A stretch of 27,500 nucleotides of DNA, from positions 1-27,500 of the forward strand of contig JAWQFJ010016391.1 in assembly GCA_034096865.1 (NCBI GenBank), read 5' to 3'. Origin of the DNA: Theodoxus fluviatilis. Lineage: Eukaryota; Mollusca; Gastropoda; Cycloneritida; Neritidae. Shown here piece after piece: positions 12,047-21,975 of the stretch. Position numbers and translations under genes: made by a program. Under the pieces are notes generated by a model. That model was not told the origin of the DNA. It saw nothing but the letters and a program-made list of their open reading frames with translations, and made no database searches. Position 1 is the stretch's first letter; each line of letters starts with the position of its first letter.

Positions 12047-12394
12047 ACATGGTATTCCAGCAAACAAGCAACTACTGCAACTTCATGAAGTTATTGAAAT
12101 CTCAAAGTGTGATGTCAGACATCGATTGACCGATCGAGTTCGACTGCAGCTGCCGGTTGCATTCTCGAACATTTCGTCTGCACTGAATACTATAGATCGC
12201 TCAAAGTATGTGAGGGTGGAAAACAGTACTGTGTCATTTGCCATAACCATCGTGGCAAAATTATTGATGGAAAAGTTGTCAAGCTACATGGCATTCCAGC
12301 AAACAAGCAACTACTGCAACTTCATGAAGTTATTGAAATCTCAAAGTGTGATGTCAGACATCGATTGACCGATCGAGTTCGACTGCAGCTGCCG
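12047..12394 (+). repeat. 109-bp direct duplication inside the foldback
   Basis: Copies at 12047-12155 and 12286-12394 differ at one position (ggtattcc versus ggcattcc). A second direct pair, gtgatcgtttc(a/g)ctatctg..., flanks them at about 12022-12048 and 12437-12463, suggesting a compound duplication. Confidence 0.9.
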
Positions 12395-12406
12395 AATCAA
12401 ACGTAA
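12113..12406 (+). other. Stop-free stretch with Cys/His motif, possible exon
   Basis: A 97-codon frame without an ATG contains YCVICHNHRGKIIDGKVVKL (C-x2-C-H..H), then HGIPANKQLLQLHEV and KCDVRHRL, and ends at taa 12404. Upstream codons (ILEHFVCTEYY) also look protein-like. The spacing of Cys and His hints at a small zinc-binding fold, but I cannot name a family. The first 109-bp copy shifts the frame, so at most one arrangement can be coding. It may be an exon remnant carried by the foldback. Confidence 0.2.
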
Positions 12407-12873
12407 GCGCTGCTCCCAAGCTCGTTTAAGTTGCTTGTGATCGTTTCGCTATCTGATCCGACAATAATTACTAAACATTGATATCAAAAGCACTATTCAA
12501 AATTTTTGGCGGGTGGTCTACCCCGCACAACTAAAATCTACGGTTAATATCATCTCCACAAGCCGAACTACGTGAAGTTATACATTACGCCGAGTGCGCG
12601 CAAGTTGATCGACTCGATGATAGTGAATTTTCGGTCCTCGCCAGACCAGGGAAACGAAATTGTCAATTCAAGCCAGAACTAAACAGTTATCTGCTGCTAC
12701 TCATTCGAGCTTTACATGAAACATTATATCACACTAGCTCGATCGTCTGCTGGCGTAGTGACTATGGTTCGATCGCGTTCGTCTGCTACGCTAAGCAAAG
12801 ACCCTCTACAATAAGATGATTCATCCGGTCACTTCCGGCGAAATTAGGATCACGCGCGCCACCAAGCGGTAAT

Positions 12874-13105
12874 CGTGCTTAGCCGGTAAAAAATGTCGAC
12901 CACGAAGAAGAAATCAAGGCAAGGAGGTGACCATTGCAGTGCGAATAACTGTGTTAACTCGCGCTATGCGTGTCCACAGAAGTCGTAGTCGTGATTAGCC
13001 GGTCAAAAATGTCGACCACGAAGAAGAAATCAAGGCAAGGAGGTGACCATTGCAGTGCGATTAACTGTGTTAACTCGCGCTATGCGTGTCCACAGAAGTC
13101 GTTTT
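12874..13105 (+). repeat. Tandem duplication of the THAP start region (116-bp unit)
   Basis: Units 12874-12989 and 12990-13105 are nearly identical and each contains the ATG and first 31 codons of the THAP frame. The upstream copy ends in tag at 12986-12988, with one Asn/Ile difference, and so acts as a short upstream open frame. Confidence 0.9.
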
Positions 13106-13312
13106 TTCGTTTTCCGTGGAAAAATAAAGAGAGGTAAGTAATGATTATATAAATGTGTTTTGAGCTAAGCGCAATAAAATACAGAACTTGAAGTGTAATC
13201 TAAATCTGCTGAACTGGTGGAGGAAGCTTGTGGCTTTTGCTTTTGTAGGTGTGCCGATATTTGTTTTCGAAAATCTGCTGATTTAGTCACGTCAGCAAAT
13301 CAGCAGTCTTGA
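13009..13312 (+). pseudogene. THAP-domain N-terminus, two exons, truncated
   Basis: Exon 1 (13009-13133) starts MSTTKKKSRQGGDHCSAINC and continues with a SFFRFPWKNKER block: the C-x4-C pair and FP motif of the THAP zinc-dependent DNA-binding domain. It ends at a gtaagt donor. A plausible exon 2 follows ttttgtag at 13248 (13249-13312); the phase matches and gives R-CADICFRKSADLVTSAN, similar to the family's ERC...W...R..DL stretch but lacking the invariant Trp, then stops at 13310-13312. The second zinc pair (C-x2-H) and the AVPTA box are missing. THAP domains in P-like transposases bind the terminal repeats; here only a stub remains. The upstream duplicated ATG (12893) would compete for initiation. 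Exon 1 is confident; exon 2 is tentative. Confidence 0.65.
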
Positions 13313-13718
13313 TAATGAATGATTCACGTTAGATGATAAATATCGCCTTGAGGCTTGATCACAATTGAGTGATTCTGAATCAGAGTTGAAGAGTTTTGGC
13401 AACTGAATTCATACAATTTTTGTTTGCAAAAATGTTGATGAGTATTAAATTAATGATGCATGTGGAATTTATTATAGTGAATAATAGTGGCCAAAACATT
13501 TCATCGCAATGAATAAACGCAACCGATCATAGCAGGAATGAAAAAAAGGTCATAAAGATAAACAAAACTTACAAACACTATGCCGGAAAGCTAGCATAAT
13601 AAAATGCAAGCACGTAGGTTTTACAAACATGACAGTTGACACATGGCAACTCGCTTTGTGGAGATGAGCATTATTGAAGTTGAAAACTAGTTATGTAGTT
13701 TTCTATTAAATTTGTTGA

Positions 13719-13778
13719 TACAGTGGACTCCACTTATAGTGAACTCTGTTATTGTGGTTTTCCTGTTATTGTGAACAG
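13719..13778. mobile_element. Solo pogo/Tigger-like terminus
   Basis: ta-cagtggactccacttatag followed by two more ttattgtg(a/g) iterations matches the style of pogo-group ends (TA target, CAGT start, repeated TTATAGTGAAC-like words). No matching opposite end was found, so it is a fragment. Confidence 0.4.
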
Positions 13779-13794
13779 TTTTTAATTTGGTTGT

Positions 13795-13866
13795 CTATTT
13801 GCACGTGACCGTGTATCTAGTGCCCAGGCTATTTGCACGTGAATGTGTATCTAGTGACCATGCAGG
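13795..13866. repeat. 34-bp tandem duplication
   Basis: ctatttgcacgtga followed by gtgtatctagtg occurs twice (13795 and 13829) with small changes. Confidence 0.8.
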
Positions 13867-14355
13867 CTGTTTACACGGCAAGTTATTTTCACTGCAAGCA
13901 ATACGGAAATCATGAAATCTGCTTTTTTTTTTGGCTTACAATATCTGTTTGTGTTTCCCTACTACAGTAGATCTATGCAATTCTATAGTAATAAACATAA
14001 AATTACACAGCATGAGCCATGACCGTACTCAGTAAATCCTTCTATCTTGCTACTATCGCAGCGAGCGGCTCGGCCAGCAAAAGTAGGCCTACAGATACTG
14101 TGTTTACAGACAGAAGGATTTTTCTTCACCAGCCTTTGTTTAGTTATCGATATTTAATTCAAAAACTTGCAATATAATAATATAATATAATATAAAAGTG
14201 ATTAATTCTCATTACGATTTCTGTTGTGGGTATGTGGAAGTTGTCTTCCTTGACTCGAGCGCCACGGTTTCCGCTTGGGGCGACTCGGTTGCTCCGTCAT
14301 CATGTTTTGTATAGGCCGAGTGCCGGATGAATCATCTTATTGTAGAGGGTCTTTG

Positions 14356-15287
14356 AGCTAAGTACGTGCGGTGAGGTTGGTTTACTTATCTTCTGTGGGT
14401 TTTGTGCAGAAAGTATACGTTAAAACAGTCTAATATGACTATTTTTGATTAGTTTTTAATCTAATTAATCTTTTTGCATGCTTTAATGTCGTCCTTTTGC
14501 CACGATCTAGCGATCATCCCATGAGCTTCTATTTTTACCAGTCTACCGAAACTAGTGGAAGTAAAGGGACAAAACTCGGGCTGAATTTCCGTTTCAGAAG
14601 TGAGAATGTCCTATAGTTTCGCTGCTCGCCTCCCTCGCCTTCGGCGCACAGAGAGCCTGAACGCTATGTCGACCGATCACAGGATGACCCGGATGGAGAC
14701 AAGGACGATGTCCATGTGGGTTCAGCCCAACTTTCTGAGTAGGCCTCCATATTTCCTGTCGTCATCCTTCGTGATGTGTTTTAAATATGTATTAGAAACT
14801 CTGCTTTAAACTGGGGGAAATAGTGCACAATGCTGACGTGCATCAAATCCAAAAATAATGGTATAGAAATTTTTTTCTCACAGTGCGAAAAAGGGGCGGG
14901 GAGGGGTGAAGGGGGCGAGAGCGAGGATATGGGTGACGAATTCCTACTGAAGGATTCTTTGGAGGTGGACTGTGGGATTGCAGAGACTGATACTGAGAGT
15001 GGGGTGGTTTTAGCGAGAAGCGGGAAGGAAAACTGTGACTATGGTGGGGGGCAGCCCGAGTTGTTCTCTCTGCATGCAGACACTCCAGTTCTGCGTGGTG
15101 TCGAGTCATCTAACTCTTCCGTCCGTATGCCTCTCGGCGCAAGTGCCATCTTCATATATTTCCTCTGGTGCGGACATTCCTTCTCATCGTGCCTGACAGG
15201 ATGTACGCCACCCTCTGTCCTTCCGTGTGTGTCTCTCCTTCTCACCATTTCTGGCTCTGTCTCTCCGTTCCCTGATGGCTGAGTGTC
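14356..15287. other. No gene seen
   Basis: Contains a 150-codon plus-strand open frame (14830-15282) and overlapping minus-strand frames, but no motif. Its end runs into a microsatellite. Treated as non-coding. Confidence 0.5.
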
Positions 15288-15320
15288 TGTGTGTGTGCAC
15301 GCGCGTGTGTGTGTGCGTGT

Positions 15321-15351
<31 letters not shown>

Positions 15352-15462
15352 CATGCATGCCAGTCTGTCTGCATGCATGCATGTCTGTCTATCTGTCTGC
15401 CTGTCTGTCTGTCTGTCTGTCTGTGTGACTGTCTGTGTGTCTGTCTGTGTGACTGTCTGTCA

Positions 15463-15501
<39 letters not shown>

Positions 15502-15559
15502 CTCCACCCCACCCCCCTTTCTCTGTCTATCTCCTTTCTTTTGTGTGTCTCTCTCTTTC

Positions 15560-15590
<31 letters not shown>

Positions 15591-15600
15591 GTGTCTCCCT
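15288..15600. repeat. (CTGY)n compound microsatellite
   Basis: GTGT, CTGC, CTGT and CTCT blocks in succession; CTGC at about 15320-15352, CTGT at about 15400-15500. Confidence 0.95.
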
Positions 15601-15805
15601 TCCTCCACGTATACGTGCACAGAAACACAAACACTTACCTTCATTCGCCTAGCACGACAATCCAAACATACAAGATTATACACACTCAAACATTTAGACA
15701 TACGTAGGCAAATATCCGCATACCTGATGCTAGAGCACAAAGTATCACATACAAACACAATCATAGGCAAACGCACATACACACACTATCTCTGTCTCTC
15801 TATGT

Positions 15806-16547
15806 GTCTTTCTCCGGGAGCAGATACCCGAAAAACAAGAGATGTGACGATGTTCATTTACTACGCATTAAGACTGAGAGAGAGAAGGAACTCGTAAACA
15901 TCGGCGCATTACCCGGGGTGAACCCCTGACTGTACATCTAGTGTTGCCACATTTCAATTTCTGTTTTCCTTGCTTTTTCGTGAGTATGCAGCATGTACAT
16001 TGTCGGCGAATGCTTTATATATAGAAGAAAATATATAGCGTTGATGTGCCAATCACGATTCATTTATTATAATCATGTCATGCGTACTTTCATCTGCATC
16101 ATATATACCACACTGTGCAGTTCTGGGTTTAGAGGGCCGCTAGATTCCTCTCTCCAAATATACTTAAGGGCGGGTCATGAGTTACTTAAAACAGGGGATG
16201 TCGCAGTGCTTGTATTTAATGTCTTTTCAAAGTCAAACTGGGGGAATGTTGCTCAAATAGAGGTTCATATGCCTTATTAGTGTTGTAATCTTGCTCTTAT
16301 GTAAGCGTATAGAGATGCAGTCATTCTTGGGGATACCTTCAGCAATCTAGTTAACTGTATATTCAATTTACAAGTGTTATCAAGGTATCCATCCAGTGAT
16401 GAATAGTGAGTATTCTTACCTGGTTTTAGGGTCTTCAATGTAGTCTGTAATATATCTCTTGTATAGTTATTTATTGCAATACTGTTTTAAAGCCTGTAAA
16501 TAGATGAAAATATATAAATGGGTCGTCGGCCGAATCAAGAAATCAAT

Positions 16548-16549
<2 letters not shown>
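15806..16549 (+). mobile_element. LINE 3' end, plus strand, running into (CT)n
   Basis: A short frame ending DVTMFIYYALRLRERRNS (stop 15895-15897) resembles the terminal basic helix of LINE ORF2. About 650 bp of AT-rich sequence follows, ending gtcgtcggccgaatcaagaa and then directly (CT)n. The end motif is shared with the minus-strand copy at 9521. The 5' border near 15806 lies close to a CT-rich stretch (ctatctctgtctctctatgt). Family inferred from a short tail. Confidence 0.4.
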
Positions 16550-16605
<56 letters not shown>

Positions 16606-16937
16606 GTGTCTCTCTCTGTGTCTCTCTCTGTCTCTCTCTCTCTCTCTCGTTCTTTCTCTCTCTCGTCTCTGTCTCTCTGTTTCTGTTTCTGTCTCTGTCT
16701 CTTTCTCTCTCTATCTCTCTCATTTATACATACACACATACATACTCGCACATACACACATACATACAAACACATACATACACACATACACACATATACA
16801 CACATACACATACATACACACATAAATACACACACATAAGTACATACACACATACATACATACACATACATACACACATACATACACACACATACATATA
16901 CATACTCACACACATACATACACATACATACATACAT

Positions 16938-17020
<83 letters not shown>

Positions 17021-17128
17021 TACATACATACATACATACATACATACATACATACATACATACATACATACATACATACATACATACATACATACATACA
17101 TACATACATACATACATACATACATACA

Positions 17129-17157
<29 letters not shown>
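16550..17157. repeat. (CT)n, then (CATA)n/(CA)n/(CATA)n array
   Basis: About 600 bp of simple sequence: CT to about 16730, irregular CATA/CACA to 16920, CA to 17016, then nearly perfect CATA to 17157, where the minus-strand LINE begins. Confidence 0.95.
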
Positions 17158-17159
<2 letters not shown>

Positions 17160-18268
17160 CAAATCACTTTATTGCAGAAAAATTGTACAAATTATTGACA
17201 AAACTGCAAATACATAAGCCACACAAGAGAGTTCTGGGTTCCTTCTTAGCTCTGTCACAGAACTATAATGCTATCACGCACAACGATAGATAGGCTCAGT
17301 GCTATGCACTATTCTGCTGCCCTTGTTCTCCCCCAGTTCTATCCAACAAAAAGCTTCTTCTTGCCCAGGCACGTCTTGAACCTATCATGACTGACAAGCT
17401 GAGATATTTGGCCAGGTTTTTAGCCTGGTGACTGGACAAACCCAGCATCACAAGACCTTTTGTGAATCGCCTGTGCACAGTGCCCAGAGATCCAATAACC
17501 AGCACCACAACTCTCGTGTAAAAACCGGCTTCATTGAGTGTGAGACACAAAGGCATGTATTTCTGGAATTTATGCTGATAGCATTTATCCACAAAGGTAT
17601 CAAAAGGGTTGGCAATCTCAATTATGAAGGCTATGGAGTTGAGATGATCTAGCACGCACAGATCAGGTTTGCATGGACCTATCACTTCCAAGCCCTCTAT
17701 AGCGACTTGCTGGTTCTCATAGACCTCACAAAACTCTGTCCACACAGTCTTCTCCAGCTCCTGCCTCACAAGATGTACACACCTATCGTGCCTTTCAATA
17801 TACAACCCCCTCAGTTTGTGACATCCGTTCAGCGCGTGAGAGTTTGTATCCGAACGGAAACCACACAGTGAACATGATCTGCTGTAAGAGTTTGGATAGT
17901 ATGTGTTGTTCACTGCGTTTGTTTCTAAAAGCTGTAGCCTCCCCTTGGTGATGAATTTGGTGAGCTGATCGCTGATGTTGCTGTTGGTCAGGTGGGAGTA
18001 GGAGCGCGCCATATCAGCTGCAGGAAATGCTTCACGTAGCAGACACCCCTGCTGTTGTAGATTGCGCCAGTAATGGAGATCTCGCTCAATCTCTTTCTTC
18101 TTCAGCGCGGTATAGAGAGCTGATGGGTCTGTGAAGCGCAGGAAAATGCAATCATCATCATCTGCCCGGATCACTGCAGCAAATGTGTCTCTTTCTGTTT
18201 CAAATTCAAAGCAGATCCCCAAACGCAGGCAAAGCTCATGAAGTTCGATAAAGCTAGATCGAGGCCAG

Positions 18269-18270
<2 letters not shown>
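17158..18270 (-). pseudogene. LINE C-terminal copy with restriction-like endonuclease
   Basis: Minus strand, open from the (CATA)n at 18271 down to a stop at 17304-17302 (about 320 codons) without internal breaks. Motifs in order: a CCHC finger CSLCGFRSDTNSHALNGC (C-x2-C-x8-H-x4-C), then ERHDRCVHLV, then KPDLCVLDHLNSIAFIIE, the PD...E core of the PD-(D/E)xK-type endonuclease of R2-group LINEs, then NPFD, KFQKYMPL and RVVVLVIGSLG. The reverse transcriptase is missing, so the copy is 5'-truncated. The 3' UTR ends tgcaataaagtgatttgata and then (TATG)n. CATA arrays lie on both sides in the same orientation. The enzyme normally nicks target DNA for target-primed reverse transcription. The clean frame suggests a recent insertion. 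The exact clade (NeSL, R4/Dong or Hero) is unresolved. Confidence 0.8.
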
Positions 18271-18299
<29 letters not shown>

Positions 18300-18321
18300 C
18301 ATACATACATACATACATACA
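18271..18321. repeat. (ACAT)n microsatellite at the 5' break of the LINE
   Basis: Thirteen ACAT-type units, same phase type as the array at 16920-17157 on the other side of the element. Confidence 0.95.
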
Positions 18322-18989
18322 CGCATTACTGAAGTGGCTACACACACACTCGAGTCTTCACAACGGTAGGCGATGTTTTTTCAGCTAATAATAGAAAAAA
18401 GTAAGGATGAAAGGAGTTTTCAACTATTTTATTGTAGACTTGTTTAAAATTGCAAAAGAAAATTCAGCAACAAGTGTATGCAGTAAGTATTGTTGGCAAT
18501 ACGTCGGAGAAATGGGTGATACAAATGAAAGTTTCGAAATGAACAACACAGAGACAACATATCAAGTTATAGACAATATTGCGACTTGACAAAGATGAGA
18601 ACACCAATACTAAAAATAAATAAATAAGTATCGACGGATGAATTTGATAATATTGTGTATAAAGTTTTCTTTATTATATGCTAAGGGGAGTAGTTAATCT
18701 GGATAACAAATGTAAAGTGAATCAATAATACAGGTAAATAGACAATCGCAACTCAAAACAAAACAAGGCGACAGTGACACTTTTGATTCCACCAAACTTT
18801 ATGTACACTGAAAAGTTGCCACATCGACGCCATTGCAGACAAGAGCCAGGAGAGAGGCAGTGGCAGTGGCGGCAGCACACGTGACCACTAGGGAGAGGCC
18901 AGGTACGTACCATGCACGTCTTGCCAGACCCAGCCTCCTCACTCTCACATGCAAGCAGTCCTGCTGGACAGGGCGCCCCGACTTCTTCG
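18322..18989. other. No gene seen
   Basis: AT-rich to about 18760, then more GC-rich. A 60-codon plus-strand frame at 18407 matches nothing I know. Confidence 0.5.
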
Positions 18990-19223
18990 CCTGCCCCTGT
19001 ACGCGCTTGCACGAGTGTTCTGTATGGGCCTGCCCCTGTACGCGCTTGCACGAGTGTTGTGTATGGGCCTGCCTCTGTACGCGCTTGCACGAGTGTTCTG
19101 TATGGGCCTGCCCCTGTACGCGCTTGCACGAGTGTTCTGTATGGGCCTGCCCCTGTACGCGCTTGCACGAGTGTTCTGTATGGGCCTGCCCCTGTACGCG
19201 CTTGCACGAGTGTTCTGTATGGG
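18990..19223. repeat. 39-bp minisatellite, six copies
   Basis: Units beginning cctgcccctgtacgcgcttg start at 18990, 19029, 19068, 19107, 19146 and 19185, and a partial seventh follows. Only one or two bases vary. The length is a multiple of three, so several frames on both strands stay open (13-residue repeats such as RTLVQARTGAGPY on the minus strand). Confidence 0.95.
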
Positions 19224-19278
19224 CCTGCCTCTACAGGCAGTTCTGTGGACGCATGCACACTTTACAAGCAAGCAAGCA

Positions 19279-19280
<2 letters not shown>

Positions 19281-19326
<46 letters not shown>

Positions 19327-19345
19327 TGTGTGTGTGTGAGTGAGT
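19281..19345. repeat. (GT)n microsatellite
   Basis: GT dinucleotides preceded by a short caag repeat. Confidence 0.95.
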
Positions 19346-20317
19346 GCGCGCTTGCGCGTTTGCGTGCGTGCACATAAATTTATGTTTACGTACGTGTATA
19401 TGTGCGTGACTGTATGCGTGTCGAGCATCAAAACGTTGAAAAAAATCCGTACTCTTACATTCTTAAAACAATTTAAATAGAAATCAACATTTTTGCGTGG
19501 AATTAACGTTCTAAGAGAAAAATGACAAATTTAGAAAACTCCTCCTAGCCTATTTCTCCTTCCCCCTCCTCTGCTCCCACCCCCGTCCCCCACCCCTCAC
19601 TCCCCACCCCCGTCCCCCAGCCCTCACCCCTGTCAATGCTCCTCCGTTTTCTCCTGCAGCAGCTGCTGCAGACTTTTGCTTCTACCCAACCTGCCTGTAC
19701 CATGATGAACCGCTCCGTTTTCGAGCTCCAGTTGCGGTGAAAATACGTTTGCGAGTGTTCTGAGGTTACTGGGCATGTGGTGCCCAGGCATTGGGGTTCG
19801 AAAATGGGTCAAGCATCCCGTGAAATTAATCATCTCAGTCAGATCTGTGCAAAGTTGGTGAGGGTAGGGGGGTGGGGATGCGACGCTTTCCAAATCCCAA
19901 ACGGAGCACGTTTTCCTTCATGGCGAAAGCCTCGCACCGGAAAGACAGAACACCGTGTGCAGATTCAAACTCATCGCTGCCTGTGGTATGGCAGCAGCAG
20001 TTATCTGCGCTTGTTGAGTAGGACAAGGGAGGTAATTCTGCAATTGTCTGATTGTCAATAATACTGTCTGAAAATGCAAACTTGGTATTCAAACGCACGA
20101 TCTACATGAGACCGACTTTAATCAGCGTTCTCTTTTAATATTTGTGTCTGTACGGGTTTTTTGCTGGGACGGTACGTTTCCCAATACCAATTTGCTTCGA
20201 TCAAAACGTTCTCTTATTCAAGATATTTGTATTTCTATTTATTTCTTTGGAAAGGTACTTGAATCATCAGCTGAGAGCTGTTTAAAAAGTATTAATACCG
20301 CTGATATTTGGGTCCCT
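19346..20317. other. No gene seen
   Basis: C-rich tract at about 19555-19630; the rest is mixed sequence without recognisable coding motifs. Confidence 0.5.
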
Positions 20318-20660
20318 ACACAAGAGATGGTTAGGTTCAAGTTGGGAGTTCTCACTCATGCTTGCTTCCATTCAGTGGGCCCCTCCTATCTTCAGAACAT
20401 CGTCCCTGCAAAATCTGCCAGAACCTGCGCTTGGGCACACATCCCTTTCTAAGGCCTCGAGTTTCATCCAAGAGGTCATTCGGCTCTAGGACCTTTTCAC
20501 CTTCTGGGCCAGGAGTGTGGAATTCCTTGCCTGAGGCCCTCAGATGGTGCTTATCGCAAACAGACTTCAAATGTCAGCTCAAGACACATATTTTCACAAA
20601 ATCATTTTAGACATTCATTGTGCGCTGTGAGTTATTTTCAATCAGAAACAGCGTGTTACA
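20318..20660 (+). pseudogene. LINE ORF2 C-terminus (different family), with 3' tail
   Basis: Plus strand: MVRFKLGVLTHACFH..GPSYLQNI up to about 20420, then a frameshift, then LRPR, KRSFGSRTFSPSGPGVWNSL, LPEALR and FKCQLKTHIF to the stop at 20608-20610. This order (aP.YL, G.RaFs..gP..WNsLP, Fk..LKT..F) is the common C-terminus of CR1/jockey-like LINE proteins. The reverse transcriptase is absent. A short tail with tgtgcgctgtgagt follows and runs into a (TGA)n array, which fits a simple-repeat 3' end. Dead by frameshift and truncation. Confidence 0.75.
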
Positions 20661-20668
20661 AAAAACTT

Positions 20669-21111
<443 letters not shown>

Positions 21112-21975
21112 CCAGAGAGCTGTCCAAGGAAAACACTGTCAGGGCGGTGGCTTTGTACGAAGAAGGAAACAGCCAAATAAAGTTTTGCAGACAGGATTTG
21201 CGTATCCAAGGCAGCTGTTCTATATATCATCAAGAAATACAAAGCCCATGCACCTACAGCTGACTGCAAATGAAGAGGTCGGAAGAGATGAGGCTCTAAT
21301 GGAGATGATTGTGTATTCATCACAGCATCGCTACGCAATTCAAGAGCCACTTGTCTGCATCAGAAACACCACTGCACTATGCAGATTGACATCGAATGAT
21401 GACCACAGGAAACTGAGAATGCAGTGAGCCCATGATCACAAAGATTGAACAGTTGAAGACTGCTCGGAAGTCATGTTTGCTACTGAGATGATGCGTACAA
21501 GTCATGGAGCAGCCTATAGTTAACCATGGAGGTGGTATCATCATCGTTAGCTTCTGGTGGTTGTGTCCTGAAGTTCTGTGAAGACCGCGTAAATGATGAA
21601 ACATACAGAGATGTTTTGGAACAAGCTAAGCTTGCTTCTGTACAGTAATATTTTCTATGGGTCAGGAGAACTATTTCATCAGAACACGGTTCTCAGTCAT
21701 ACTGCAAGAGCTGCTTGCCAATGGTTAAACGATCATTGTATTAAATATATTGTGCCATGGCCGTCCCAGTCACCTGACACACGCCCCATACTAATATATG
21801 GGACGCCCAAGGCAAAGCTGTTCAAGACGAAAAACCCAGCAGAAAATAAAAAAGACAGAAGGCATCCTGAGGCGGAGGTGGACTGAACTCACTTCTGTAC
21901 ACTGCACAAAGCTTATCTCAAGCATGCCATCACGTTTAAGGGCTTTGTTCACAGGTAAAGTATGACCTAATAAAT
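21112..21975 (+). pseudogene. Tc1/mariner-type transposase remnant
   Basis: Collinear pieces in shifting frames: RELSKENTVRAVALYEEGNS then LYIIKKYK (helix-turn-helix part); GGGIIIVSFWW and NDETYRDVLEQ (middle of the catalytic domain); HTARAACQWLNDH..IKYIVPW then WPSQSPDT (before the last catalytic acidic residue, whose NPIE context is lost); and WTELTSVHCTKLISSMPSRL (C-terminus) to about 21956. Many stops and frameshifts. In the intact family this enzyme cuts and pastes at TA dinucleotides. No terminal inverted repeats were identified, so the element limits are unknown. Confidence 0.75.

Larger units (their letters stand above)
11698..12700. mobile_element. Foldback structure with ~125-bp inverted arms
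   Basis: The outer 89 bp of each arm (11698-11786 and 12612-12700) are inverted copies with a single mismatch (tgcttag versus tgtttag). Weaker homology with small indels extends inward to about 11825 and 12577. The interior holds two near-identical 109-bp direct copies. No target-site duplication was found. It could be a foldback/MITE-like element or a local inverted duplication. Confidence 0.7.
12796..14355. mobile_element. P-element-like DNA transposon, probably internally deleted
   Basis: Perfect 33-bp inverted repeats at 12796-12828 (starts caaagaccctctacaataag) and 14323-14355 enclose 1.56 kb. The element has CA...TG termini and carries a THAP-encoding exon close to the left end. A similar length (31 bp), position and THAP N-terminus are known for P elements and THAP9-type transposases. 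The flanks are acgctaag on the left and agctaagt on the right, which could be an 8-bp target duplication with a one-base indel. The catalytic RNase H-like part is not visible, so this copy is non-autonomous. Confidence 0.6.

Noticed and set aside
14830..15282. 150-codon plus-strand open frame
   Set aside because: No recognised motif, competing open frames on the other strand, and it ends at a microsatellite; probably chance.
15283..15805. Cys/Leu-rich frame of up to 170 codons leading into the LINE tail
   Set aside because: Created by CTGT/CTGC microsatellite translation.
16724..17162. Repeating Met-Tyr-Val-Cys open frames
   Set aside because: Simple translation of (CATA)n.
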